From: Pseudomonas fragi
Lineage (GTDB): Bacteria > Pseudomonadota > Gammaproteobacteria > Pseudomonadales > Pseudomonadaceae
Direction: 5' to 3'
Length of the DNA stretch: 64,000 nucleotides
Assembly (NCBI RefSeq): GCF_900105835.1
Contig: NZ_LT629783.1
Span: 682,001 to 746,000, forward strand
The notes under the pieces were generated by a model. It was given only the letters and a program-made list of their open reading frames with translations. It did not search any database and was not told where the DNA came from. Positions within the stretch are counted from its first letter, which is position 1. Each line of letters opens with the position of its first letter. A program made the position numbers and the translations under genes. Below are positions 45,830 to 54,613 of the stretch, one piece after another.

Positions 45830-46941
45830 GTTTTGATCCACGAAGGTAGAAGCTGTCCATCCTTGTCAAAGCGATAGCGTTGTTCATCCCAGCCCTGGCC
45901 AAACAGCAGCAGCGACTGGTTGTAATAAGCATCGGCCGCAGGCGGCTGTTGCTCAATCCTGGCTTTTTGTGTGGCCAGGGCGGGAGACTCCAGGCTGGCC
46001 AGCAGTGGCAGCATGGCGGCAGAGAACCCTACCGGCCCCGTGCCGGTGTATTTGCCGGTGACGGCATTGACGCTTTCCGGCACATACCCCAGGGTCTGGG
46101 TGAGGCTGGCCATCGGTGCAAAGTGCTGTTGCAGGGTCTGGCGATTAGCCGCGTCCTGGGCCAGCATGCCAACCCACAGGTAGACACGAATGGCATCGTA
46201 GTCGCCCAGCGAACCTTCCTTGCTGTCCGCAGCCCAACCGCCAGCGGCTTTCCACACCAGCCAGTCCGGGGCAAAGCCCTTGGGTGAGGTCTCGATCAAC
46301 ATGCGTTGCTGGTTGCTCGCCAGTTCGGCCCAGATCGGTGAGATCCGGGCAAAGCGGGCCAGCAGTTGCGGTGGCAAATAACTGGGGTTCAGGCGCCAGC
46401 CCTTGGTGTTGTCAAAGCCAACATCGCCGGGCAACAGCATCAGGCCCAGCCCGGGCAGTTTGCGCAGGCTTTGTGCCGCGCTGCGCCAGAGCATGTTCTG
46501 CCCCAGTGCCACATATTCGGGCCACTGCCACAGCCGCCCGGCTTCGAGCAGGCTATAGGCGATCCACAGGTCGGCATCGCTGGCATTGTTGCTGTCCAGG
46601 ATCTGCCACTTGCCGTTTTTCGCCAGGCCCCATTGCCAGGCCGGCAGGTGTGCCTCCAGGCTGCCACCGGCAAGGTTGTTGCGGGTCCATTCGAGAATGC
46701 GGGCAAAGCTTTTTTTGTCATTGCCCAGCAAGGCAAAAAACAACCCGTAACTCTGACCTTCCGAGGTGGTGATCATTTGCGCCGACGAGCCATCGATAAT
46801 GCGCCCGTCGCTGCTCATCATGGCTTTCTTGTAGCTGTCCCAGGCGGGCCAGTTACAGGATTGTGCACTCGCACCCTGGGGCAAAAGCCCCAGGGTGGAG
46901 GTGATGGCGAGTACCGCCAGCCGCTTCATGGCCTTAGTCAT
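45817..46941 (-). CDS. bcsZ: Periplasmic endo-1,4-beta-glucanase (GH8)
   Basis: Cellulase that trims nascent cellulose in the periplasm. 374 residues, signal peptide ending ASA/Q. The GH8 signature TTSEGQSYGLFFALL has the catalytic acid E61, and later SLGDYDAIRVYLWVGML carries the conserved aspartate region. Typical for bcs operons between bcsB and bcsC. The start overlaps the bcsB stop by 8 bp; an ATG four codons downstream is the alternative. Confidence 0.93.
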   Translation of the reverse strand: MTKAMKRLAVLAITSTLGLLPQGASAQSCNWPAWDSYKKAMMSSDGRIIDGSSAQMITTSEGQSYGLFFALLGNDKKSFARILEWTRNNLAGGSLEAHLPAWQWGLAKNGKWQILDSNNASDADLWIAYSLLEAGRLWQWPEYVALGQNMLWRSAAQSLRKLPGLGLMLLPGDVGFDNTKGWRLNPSYLPPQLLARFARISPIWAELASNQQRMLIETSPKGFAPDWLVWKAAGGWAADSKEGSLGDYDAIRVYLWVGMLAQDAANRQTLQQHFAPMASLTQTLGYVPESVNAVTGKYTGTGPVGFSAAMLPLLASLESPALATQKARIEQQPPAADAYYNQSLLLFGQGWDEQRYRFDKDGQLLPSWIKTCQK

Positions 46942-49261
46942 GCTTGTTCAGACGACGGTTGGCTGCCCAGCTCAGGGCACGCCACAGCAGGAAGGCGCTG
47001 AGCAGAACGCTGATCACGGCCAGTACGGTGAGCAGTACCGGGTGCTCGGACAGTTGGTACCACAGCAGCAGGTACCACGGCAGGTTACCGACAAAGTACT
47101 GATCACCGACCAGTTGGCTGTACACACCGCTGCTGCGGATCAGGGCCGCCGAGCCCGCCACGGCATCCAGCTTGCCGCTGTCGGACAGGACTTCGCGCAG
47201 CAGGTTGTAGTCCGCATCATCATTGGCCAGCAGTGCCACGACACTGCGCTGGTTATGGGTGGGCGACTGCATGCCCAAGATAGCGGCAATCGGCGCCTGG
47301 GCGGTGACTTCCACTTTGTTGGCAGGCACGTTGCGCGCGTCGGTTGACGGCGTGCGACGGTTGTTGGCGTCAATCCCGCTGGTGCCATGAGGTTGAACCA
47401 GCATGTCGCGCTGACGTTGCAGCAGCACGCTCAAGTCCGGGTTGTCACGCAGGTCAGGCGCCATTTGTCCCAGTACCAGCAGGTCGGCATCGGCCTTGGA
47501 GGCTGCTTGCCAGTCATCGGTCAGGCGCAGGCCGAAAGCCGGGTAGCCGGAGCGTGCAGAAATGCTGGCCACGGTTTCCAGCAGGGTGCTGATTTGCGTC
47601 GGCGTGGTGTCTTTGGGGACGACCACGATGGATTCAGACATGTCGGCCATGCGGCTGAACGGGAAACCACTGCGGGCAAAGGCCTTGAGGTCGGGCATGC
47701 TGATGTAGTGGTAGTAGCCGGACATATCGATGGTGGAGTCTTCATCGATAATTGCCTGGGTATTGGCCGGCAGGATGGTCTGGCAGCGATCTTTCTGCGA
47801 ACTGCCCATGGTGCTGGCAAAGTTGAAGTCAAAGCGCAGGCGGTTACGGTCGCCAATTTTCAGCGAAGGCACGATCAGCTTGTCGTTGACGTTGGCCGAG
47901 TCATTGGACAGGACCGCCAGGCGCAGTTCTTCCAGGTTGCTGGTGTCTTTGCGCAGCAACGGCAGGCTGGTGAGGAACTGGTCGTTGAGGCTGATATTCA
48001 GGCGCGAATCATCATTGGCCGACGGTGCGGTGTAGCGGTACTGGGTGCGCAGCGGGATGCCCTGGTTGCGCCAGACAAACAGGTCAGGCGGCAGGTTGAC
48101 GTCCAGGGTGATGGCGCGTGGCACCAGCCCGCTGACTTGCAGTTGTTGCGGGTAACTGACCAGTTCGGCAAAACGAACCGGGCGGTCGGTACGCATCCAG
48201 GCCGGTGCATCGTAGGGTTTGCGTGGCTGCAGCTCCTGGACCTTGTCGATGGTCACGCGCGAACCGCGCAGCAGGTTGCCGCCCAGGGCCAGGGCCTTGG
48301 CGGCCGTGGCCAGGTCTTCTTCGTTGCGGCCCATGACCAGCAGGATTTTGCTGTAAGGCGCATCCGGGTGGTTGATCATCTCCACTACCGGCGCAGTCAC
48401 GGCCGGGAATTTCTCCAGATCGCTCATGAACGCAGGGCGGTGATCGTTGGTGGCAAATACTACAGTGGGCTGGACGGCGTCCTTGTCCTGCACGTTGGGC
48501 AGGGTATCGAACACTACCGGGAAATTGGCCCCGCGCCAGTTGGACTGGCTACCGAAGTAGGAGGCCAGGATCGCAGCGGCTTTCTGCTCGCCCAGGGTCG
48601 GGTTGGCAGCGAAGACAAACGGCAGTTCCAGCTTGCCGCTGTTACGCGGGTCGAAAAACGGCAGCGGGAAAAACGCCAGGTCGTTTTGCAGGCTCAGCGC
48701 CTGCTCTTGCAGGGTGATGCTGCTGCCACGGCTGATATTGACCCACAGGGTGCTGTTGGCCGGGTCTTCGCAGAATTCGGTGTAATGGCCGACAAACTCC
48801 AGGCGCACGCGGTTGAAGTCCGAAATCAGTCGCGGATCAAGGGCCATCTTTTGCGTGGTTTTACGCCCCAGCTGGTCCTTCTCGATCGGCAGCACGCCCA
48901 TCAGCACATCGTTAAGGTAGACCCGGATATGGGAAACCGTCGGGATCAGCGAAGGCGAAGGCGTGTATTCCAGCTGCAGGCTGGCGTCGCTGGCAATGCG
49001 GTCGCGACGCATGCCGAATTCCACCTGGTCGGCGCTGTTGATACCCAGCAGCAATGAATCGCCGGGGCGCCCCAGTTGCTCAAAGGTATAGGTCACCGGC
49101 CAGCTTGGCAGCACCTGATCGGTTTGGGCGAACGCAGGCTTGGGTAGCGTTTCGGCCACCGGCGAACTCCCTGGTAAAGGCAGGGTGGCCGACATCAGCT
49201 GTGAGGCAAAGGTCATCAGCGCAAGGCTGGCGAATATAGTTTTTTTGGTTATACGACTCAT
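46934..49261 (-). CDS. bcsB: Cellulose synthase periplasmic subunit BcsB
   Basis: Periplasmic partner of BcsA, anchored by one C-terminal helix that completes the active complex. 775 residues (E. coli 779). Signal peptide MSRITKKTIFASLALMTFAS..., carbohydrate-binding and flavodoxin-like domains through the middle (FGMRRDRIASDASLQLEY, NHPDAPYSKILLVMGRNEEDL), and the final TM near 740-765. The ATG overlaps the bcsA stop as ATGA; a longer upstream frame lies within bcsA. Confidence 0.95.
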   Translation of the reverse strand: MSRITKKTIFASLALMTFASQLMSATLPLPGSSPVAETLPKPAFAQTDQVLPSWPVTYTFEQLGRPGDSLLLGINSADQVEFGMRRDRIASDASLQLEYTPSPSLIPTVSHIRVYLNDVLMGVLPIEKDQLGRKTTQKMALDPRLISDFNRVRLEFVGHYTEFCEDPANSTLWVNISRGSSITLQEQALSLQNDLAFFPLPFFDPRNSGKLELPFVFAANPTLGEQKAAAILASYFGSQSNWRGANFPVVFDTLPNVQDKDAVQPTVVFATNDHRPAFMSDLEKFPAVTAPVVEMINHPDAPYSKILLVMGRNEEDLATAAKALALGGNLLRGSRVTIDKVQELQPRKPYDAPAWMRTDRPVRFAELVSYPQQLQVSGLVPRAITLDVNLPPDLFVWRNQGIPLRTQYRYTAPSANDDSRLNISLNDQFLTSLPLLRKDTSNLEELRLAVLSNDSANVNDKLIVPSLKIGDRNRLRFDFNFASTMGSSQKDRCQTILPANTQAIIDEDSTIDMSGYYHYISMPDLKAFARSGFPFSRMADMSESIVVVPKDTTPTQISTLLETVASISARSGYPAFGLRLTDDWQAASKADADLLVLGQMAPDLRDNPDLSVLLQRQRDMLVQPHGTSGIDANNRRTPSTDARNVPANKVEVTAQAPIAAILGMQSPTHNQRSVVALLANDDADYNLLREVLSDSGKLDAVAGSAALIRSSGVYSQLVGDQYFVGNLPWYLLLWYQLSEHPVLLTVLAVISVLLSAFLLWRALSWAANRRLNKHD

Positions 49262-51858
49262 GATCTGCTCACTGGCCGGGAAGTAAGAGGGGTGGAGGTG
49301 GGCATGCGCGGCAGGAAGCTGCCCAGCCACTGAAAGATGTGCAAAAAGGGTTTTGCCAATACGCGGATCCACGCCGGCAGGTATTCATACAAGCGGTAAT
49401 AGCCCTTGATGCCCAGGGCCAGGATTTCCTTGAGGCTCTGGATCGGCTTGTCGGCTTCAAATCCGCTGTTGTGATCAAGCCATGCATCGGCGCGGCCAAA
49501 GGTGCATTGCACAAAGGCAATCTTTTCTTCAGCCGGCAACTGGGCAAAGCTCAAGCCGATAAAGCGCTCGTTGGCCCGGGTCAGGGTGCCGGTGAACACA
49601 AACTCGCGATTGCCGCGTTGCAGAATCAGCGACACCGGGCTGCCGACCGGCAGTTGCAGGGCCTGGCTCAATTGCAGGCCGACGCCGCCGTCGGAGTAGT
49701 CCACCAGTTCACAGGGGTAGCTGTGCCCGTCAGCCAGTTTCACCGCCCCCGGCAAGCGCGCGAGTACGCGGTGGGTGTTGCGTACCTGGCGCACCTCGGC
49801 GGCCACCGCCACCGCGGCACCGATGATCAGCAGGTTGTAGATGACCCACAGCACGCTGACGATCACGGTGAAGATTTCATCCCGGGGGCCATAGAACAGG
49901 CGCCAGACGGCAAAGCCCAGGCCGAGCACGTTCAGCACTGACAAAATCAGGTACGGCTTGGCGGTCTGCCAGTCGAACTGGTTTTCTTCCATCATGCCGC
50001 CCTTGGCGGTGACGTTGAACTTGCCCCGTGACGGGCTGAACAAGGCCACCGTGGTGGGCCGGGCGATATACCAGGCCAGTACGGTTTCATACACTTCGCC
50101 CCAGAAGGTCTGGCGATAGGCGCCTTGCATCCGCGAGTTGGTCAGGCTGGCGTGGATCATGTGCGGCAACACGTAGAGCAGGATCATCACGGCCGGGGCG
50201 TAGATGATATAGGCGTGAAAGAACAGAAAGGCCAGGGGCGCGGTGAGGAACACCAGCCGCGGCAGCCCCACCAGAAAGTGCATCATGGCGTTGGTGTAGC
50301 AGATACGCTGGAAGATCGTCAGGCCCTTGCCCAGCAGCGGGTTGTCGGTGCGGAAAATCTGCACCATGCCCCGCGCCCAGCGGATGCGCTGGCCGATATG
50401 CGCCGACAGGCTCTCGGTCGCCAGCCCTGCTGCCTGCGGAATGCGCAGATAGGCCGAAGTCCAGCCATTCCGGTGCAGGCGCAGGGCGGTGTGGGCATCT
50501 TCGGTCACGGTTTCCACCGCAAAACCGCCAATCGAGTCAATCGCGGTACGCCGCAAAATGGCGCAAGAGCCGCAGAAGAACGCTGCGTTCCACATGTCGT
50601 TGCCGTCCTGGATCAGGCCGTAGAACAGCTCGCCTTCATTGGGACGGTTACGGAAAGTGCCCAGGTTACGCTCGAAAGGGTCCGGCGAAAGGAAGTGGTG
50701 CGGGGTTTGCACCAGCGCCAGTTTCGGGTCACGCAGAAACCAGCCCACGGTCAGTTGCAGGAAGGAGCGGGCGGGCATGTGGTCGCAGTCAAAAATCGCC
50801 ACCAGATCGCCGTCGAGCAATTTCAGCGCATGGTTGAGGTTACCTGCCTTGGCGTGACGGTTGTCGGTGCGGGCGATGTAGTTGATGCCCACTTCCTCGG
50901 CAAACGTCTTGAAGCTTGGACGGTTGCCGTCATCGAGCAAATGGATGCGCAGCTTGTCTTTAGGCCAGTCGATGCCCAGCGCCGCATACACCGTGCCACG
51001 GGTTACGGACAACTCTTCGTTGTAGGTGGGAATCAGCAGGTCGACCACCGGCCACTGGCTGGTGTCTGCCGGCAGTTGGGCCGGTTTGCGATTGAGCGGC
51101 CATGAGGTTTGCACATACCCCAGCAGCAGGATCAGCCAGGTGTAGGTTTCAGCCACCAACAAGGTCAGGCCGCAAACCAGGTCGAACGTGTCGTTCCAGT
51201 TCAGGGTCGAGGTGTAGCGCCACCACAGATAACGGCACGACACGATGACCGACAACACGATCAGCAACAGGGTCGGGAAGCGCCCCGGCATGCGCCGCAC
51301 CAGCATCGCCAGCATCCACAGCAACACCACAAACACCAGTTGCGCGAGGAAACCGAAGGGTTCGGTAATGCACAGCACAATCAGCGCCAGGGCCAGCACG
51401 CCCATGGCGATATACAGGCCCTTGCGCAGCGGCCAGTGAATGTTGTCCCACCAGTGCGAGCCTTTGGTCACTTGCGGGCTGAGGGTGGTGGGCAAATGGG
51501 CAAAGGCATTGGACAGCAGGTTCCACGGCCGTTGCACGATCATCAGCAAGGCCGAGAAGAAGCTGGCTGTACGCTGGCGAAAGCGTTGGCGGCCGATCTG
51601 GTTCTGGTTGGGCGTGCGCACCAGCAGCAGCCACAGGGTTTGCACCGTGTAGCGCAGCGGGTCACCAATGGTCGAGGGCTTGTCGGCCAGGTGCGGATAC
51701 AGGCGCCGATGCTGTGCCCGCAAGGCTTGCCAGCGGGGCGATTCCAGGCGCAAAAACATCCAGCCCAGCGCTTGAATCAAGGCCAGGGTGAAGGCGGTAA
51801 AACGGGTGCAGTTCTGCTCACGGCGCAAGCGTGTATAGGGGAACCAGTGCCTGATCAT
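49258..51858 (-). CDS. bcsA: Cellulose synthase catalytic subunit (UDP-forming)
   Basis: GT2 processive synthase adding glucose from UDP-glucose and pushing the chain through its own membrane channel. 866 residues (E. coli 872). Catalytic motifs appear in order: LLDDGNRP, DCDHMP (DxD), TED in VTEDAHTAL, and QRIRW (QxxRW). The C-terminal PilZ domain binds cyclic di-GMP through RNTHR (RxxxR) and DYSDGG (DxSxxG). The start has an excellent ribosome site AGGAGG. The extended N-terminal region is like type II BcsA. Confidence 0.96.
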   Translation of the reverse strand: MIRHWFPYTRLRREQNCTRFTAFTLALIQALGWMFLRLESPRWQALRAQHRRLYPHLADKPSTIGDPLRYTVQTLWLLLVRTPNQNQIGRQRFRQRTASFFSALLMIVQRPWNLLSNAFAHLPTTLSPQVTKGSHWWDNIHWPLRKGLYIAMGVLALALIVLCITEPFGFLAQLVFVVLLWMLAMLVRRMPGRFPTLLLIVLSVIVSCRYLWWRYTSTLNWNDTFDLVCGLTLLVAETYTWLILLLGYVQTSWPLNRKPAQLPADTSQWPVVDLLIPTYNEELSVTRGTVYAALGIDWPKDKLRIHLLDDGNRPSFKTFAEEVGINYIARTDNRHAKAGNLNHALKLLDGDLVAIFDCDHMPARSFLQLTVGWFLRDPKLALVQTPHHFLSPDPFERNLGTFRNRPNEGELFYGLIQDGNDMWNAAFFCGSCAILRRTAIDSIGGFAVETVTEDAHTALRLHRNGWTSAYLRIPQAAGLATESLSAHIGQRIRWARGMVQIFRTDNPLLGKGLTIFQRICYTNAMMHFLVGLPRLVFLTAPLAFLFFHAYIIYAPAVMILLYVLPHMIHASLTNSRMQGAYRQTFWGEVYETVLAWYIARPTTVALFSPSRGKFNVTAKGGMMEENQFDWQTAKPYLILSVLNVLGLGFAVWRLFYGPRDEIFTVIVSVLWVIYNLLIIGAAVAVAAEVRQVRNTHRVLARLPGAVKLADGHSYPCELVDYSDGGVGLQLSQALQLPVGSPVSLILQRGNREFVFTGTLTRANERFIGLSFAQLPAEEKIAFVQCTFGRADAWLDHNSGFEADKPIQSLKEILALGIKGYYRLYEYLPAWIRVLAKPFLHIFQWLGSFLPRMPTSTPLTSRPVSRS

Positions 51859-52577
51859 TCGAGCCTCCTGCCGCGCAGCAGGCACCAACTGGCCAGGCTG
51901 ATGATATCCAGGGCTATCAGGCTGGCGGGCGCATAACGCCCGGCAGGCTCGCTTCTGGCCAGGGCTTCGCCCATCGCTTCATCGGCATGCAGGTTGACGG
52001 GTACCAGGGCGTGGGCGTAACGCTGTTGCCAGATCAGCAGCAGATCGCGTTGCAACTGGCTGGCGGCATCGAAGCGATTGACCAGAAACAGCGGGGTCTG
52101 CGCCAGTTGCGGTTGCAACAGCACATGGCAGGCCGCGTCCGCGTTGATTACCATCATCGCGAGGCTGCAGTGCGGGTTGCTCATATGGCCAGGCAAGCGT
52201 TGTGGCAAGTCGAAGATAATCCAGTCGAAGCCGTTCGCCAGCGCAGCCTTGCGCTGGGTCCAGAGTTTGGGCTGCTCGATCAGCAGGGCATCGAGGGCAA
52301 ACACTTCGCTGGGCTTCAATTGCCCATAGGGCAGCACGCACAGGCCTGGTTCCACCACCCAGGCATGTTCGTGCCAGGATTGCTGGTCCAGGGTCGCTCG
52401 TGCCCAGCCTTCGCGGGGGGCAAGGTCCATATTGAAGTGCAGGCCCAGGGAGTTCTCCGGGCACATATCCACCAGCAGCACTTTCTGCCCCAGCGCATGC
52501 AGCGCATGGCCCAGGGCCGCCACCGTGGAGCTGGTGCCCACGCCACCTCGAACACCACGCAAACTCATGGCGATCAT
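51855..52577 (-). CDS. bcsQ: BcsQ (YhjQ) ParA/MinD-like ATPase
   Basis: SIMIBI-class ATPase of 240 residues needed for cellulose secretion and pole localisation in E. coli. A deviant Walker A RGVRGGVGTSS is at 7-17, LLVDMCPENSLGLHFN follows, and IIFDLPQRLPG is Walker B. DEAMGEALARSEPAGRYAP matches the E. coli protein. It overlaps bcsR and bcsA by ATGA at both ends. Confidence 0.92.
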   Translation of the reverse strand: MIAMSLRGVRGGVGTSSTVAALGHALHALGQKVLLVDMCPENSLGLHFNMDLAPREGWARATLDQQSWHEHAWVVEPGLCVLPYGQLKPSEVFALDALLIEQPKLWTQRKAALANGFDWIIFDLPQRLPGHMSNPHCSLAMMVINADAACHVLLQPQLAQTPLFLVNRFDAASQLQRDLLLIWQQRYAHALVPVNLHADEAMGEALARSEPAGRYAPASLIALDIISLASWCLLRGRRLE

Positions 52578-52810
52578 GGGGTTTGCTCCGGGTCTTTGGC
52601 CAGATCCAGGGGCTGCTTGTACTGCGCCTCAAGATAAGCCAGCAACGGCCAGCGCTCGAAGGCCTGCAACAGCTCCATATGTGCCGACACATCGACATAT
52701 TCCAGAGCGTGCAGCTCCATCATGGATTTAAGCCGGGCAATATCATCGGCCCGCTCTTTGCGCGAAAGGATATCGGCGCTTATTTGAACCGCTGTGGGTA
52801 AGGCAGCCAT
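52574..52810 (-). CDS. bcsR: BcsR-like cellulose biosynthesis protein
   Basis: Small protein of 78 residues. The second half VDVSAHMELLQAFERWPLLAYLE corresponds to the E. coli BcsR pattern of D-x-S, then KRWPLLAE. In E. coli BcsR and BcsQ form a regulatory complex with BcsE. The ATG follows GGAG and overlaps the end of bcsG by 31 bp. Longer than E. coli BcsR (62). Confidence 0.82.
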   Translation of the reverse strand: MAALPTAVQISADILSRKERADDIARLKSMMELHALEYVDVSAHMELLQAFERWPLLAYLEAQYKQPLDLAKDPEQTP

Positions 52811-54426
52811 CCGCCGTTCTCCTTGATTCGCACATAGGGTTTGCCGTTGTAATCGAGTACCACGGTCCCTGAGTTTTCCGAGACTTTCGGGGTTTTGGGC
52901 AGATCGGTCAGCAGTTTCGACCAGTCCACGGTCTGCCCATTGCTCAGCGCCGGGTCGGCATACAGGCGGGCAATGATCTCTGCCACGGCCAGGTAGCTGC
53001 TTGGCTCGCTGACATGAATCGGCTGGGTTTGCGCGTTGTCGCCCATATTGATCAGCTTGATGCCCACCGGTACATGGGTGATGGAGTCACTGGGGATTTC
53101 GCGCATGCCGGCGATCTGCATGCGGTCACCGTGCAGCGCTGCGCCGTGTTCGGGCACGATGGCAACCACCACGCGACGGCCGCTTTTTTCCAGCTCTTTA
53201 AGGAAGGCATTAAGGTCGTCGAGCAGGACCTGTGCCCGGCTGCGGTAGTCCGCCGCCTGGGTGCCGCCGTCGGACTGCACCTGGCGGTTGCCGTCGTGCA
53301 GGCTGGTGGTGTTGTAGAACAACGCCATATTGGGTGTGTCTTCAGCCATGCGGTGTTGCCACCACTTGCTCAATACATCCCGGTCGCGCCAGATCGGTGA
53401 ACCGTCAAAACCGACATAGGTGCGTGGCAGCCCGGCGGGCACCACTCCCAGGGCAGGGGGCGGCAACTGGCCCTGTTCGCGCACTTCCTGCAGGAAGCCG
53501 TCGAATTCGCCGGTGTGGTTGAGCATCAGTTCATTGGCAAAGCCCAGCTTGCGCAAGTCATCGAACAACAGGCACTGGTCGGCCGGTTGCTTGTACAGCT
53601 GCGTATGGGACGTCTGGCCGCAACTGGCGCGCAGCAAACGAATCGCTGCCGGGCCGCTGTAGGCCGTGGCCGAGTTGAAGTTGTCGAAGATCACATCCAT
53701 CTGGCTGAACAATGGATTGTCACGCAGGCCCACGGCATCCAGGTCATCCCAGGCCATCGAGCAGATATTGATTACCAGCAGATCGAACGGCGGCGGCTTG
53801 ACGGCCGGCTCCTTGAACTCGACCTTGCGCGTGGATTCGTTGAGATAGAACTTCTCCAGGTAGCCATTGAGCGTTGCATCGTCCGGCTCGCCCACGCTGG
53901 TAGCTGGCCCGCCCGTGGCAGTCTGCGTGCCGGCCATTTGCGGTTGCACGGAAGGTGGCAACAGCCATTGCAGATTGCCCATGCCCAGCCAGGCAAAACC
54001 CAGCAGGGTGAGGGTGGTCAGGCGCAGCCACTGGTTAAGGAACAGATAGGCGACAAACAACAGCAGCAACAGGGCGCACACTTGCCAGTCGATAAACCGC
54101 CCCAGCAGCTCGACGATATAGTCGAACGAAAAGTTCAGCACACCCGGTTGTGCCAGCAGGCGGCTGAAGGGCGGGAACCAGGTGTCCTGATACAGCAGGG
54201 CCACGGCCACCGGGATGGCAATCAAGGTGCGCAGGCGGCGCAGCGCCGGGCTGGCGATCGGGATCAGCAACACGGCAGCAAAGATCAGGTTGGGCAAAAT
54301 CTGGATATTCAGATGGCCCGTCCAGGCCAGCAGGAACTTGGCCAGGAAATACAGGTTCCAGGCGCCCAGGCCGCTCCAGGATCCGGCAACTTTTTGCGCC
54401 GGTGCGTCGGACTTAAACAGACTCAT
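52780..54426 (-). CDS. bcsG: Cellulose phosphoethanolamine transferase BcsG
   Basis: Inner-membrane enzyme that adds phosphoethanolamine to cellulose. 548 residues (E. coli 559): four to five N-terminal TM helices (to about 165) and a periplasmic alkaline-phosphatase-type domain. VINICSMAWDDLDAVGL and NFNSATAYSGPAAIRLLRASCGQTSH hold the nucleophile serine and metal-site cysteine region; VVAIVPEHGAALHGDRMQIAGMREIP near the C terminus holds the metal histidine. Start ATG 54426 overlaps bcsF by 14 bp. Confidence 0.92.
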   Translation of the reverse strand: MSLFKSDAPAQKVAGSWSGLGAWNLYFLAKFLLAWTGHLNIQILPNLIFAAVLLIPIASPALRRLRTLIAIPVAVALLYQDTWFPPFSRLLAQPGVLNFSFDYIVELLGRFIDWQVCALLLLLFVAYLFLNQWLRLTTLTLLGFAWLGMGNLQWLLPPSVQPQMAGTQTATGGPATSVGEPDDATLNGYLEKFYLNESTRKVEFKEPAVKPPPFDLLVINICSMAWDDLDAVGLRDNPLFSQMDVIFDNFNSATAYSGPAAIRLLRASCGQTSHTQLYKQPADQCLLFDDLRKLGFANELMLNHTGEFDGFLQEVREQGQLPPPALGVVPAGLPRTYVGFDGSPIWRDRDVLSKWWQHRMAEDTPNMALFYNTTSLHDGNRQVQSDGGTQAADYRSRAQVLLDDLNAFLKELEKSGRRVVVAIVPEHGAALHGDRMQIAGMREIPSDSITHVPVGIKLINMGDNAQTQPIHVSEPSSYLAVAEIIARLYADPALSNGQTVDWSKLLTDLPKTPKVSENSGTVVLDYNGKPYVRIKENGGWLPYPQRFK

Positions 54427-54613
54427 CAGGCGTTCTCTGAGCAGGGCTGGCTGGCATGCGACGGCGAACGCCACACGATTTCAAATAGCGGGGTGACAGG
54501 TACTGCTCGAAATGATTTTTCAAGTACAGGCGCATGCGCTGCCAGAACAGCGTCAGCAGCACGGTCACCACACAGGTCAATGCAATGACATCGAGTAGCT
54601 CAAGGAACGTCAT
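54413..54613 (-). CDS. bcsF: BcsF small membrane protein
   Basis: 66 residues with one N-terminal TM helix (LLDVIALTCVVTVLLTLFW) and a basic cytoplasmic tail containing LSPRYLKSCGVRRR, comparable to E. coli BcsF (63 residues). In E. coli BcsF recruits BcsE to the membrane and helps BcsG. It overlaps the bcsE stop by ATGA. Confidence 0.85.
   Translation of the reverse strand: MTFLELLDVIALTCVVTVLLTLFWQRMRLYLKNHFEQYLSPRYLKSCGVRRRMPASPAQRTPDESV

Noticed and set aside
47387..49057. Long plus-strand open frame of 556 codons
   Set aside because: Antisense to bcsB, low-complexity composition rich in histidine, glutamine and glycine, and no domain.
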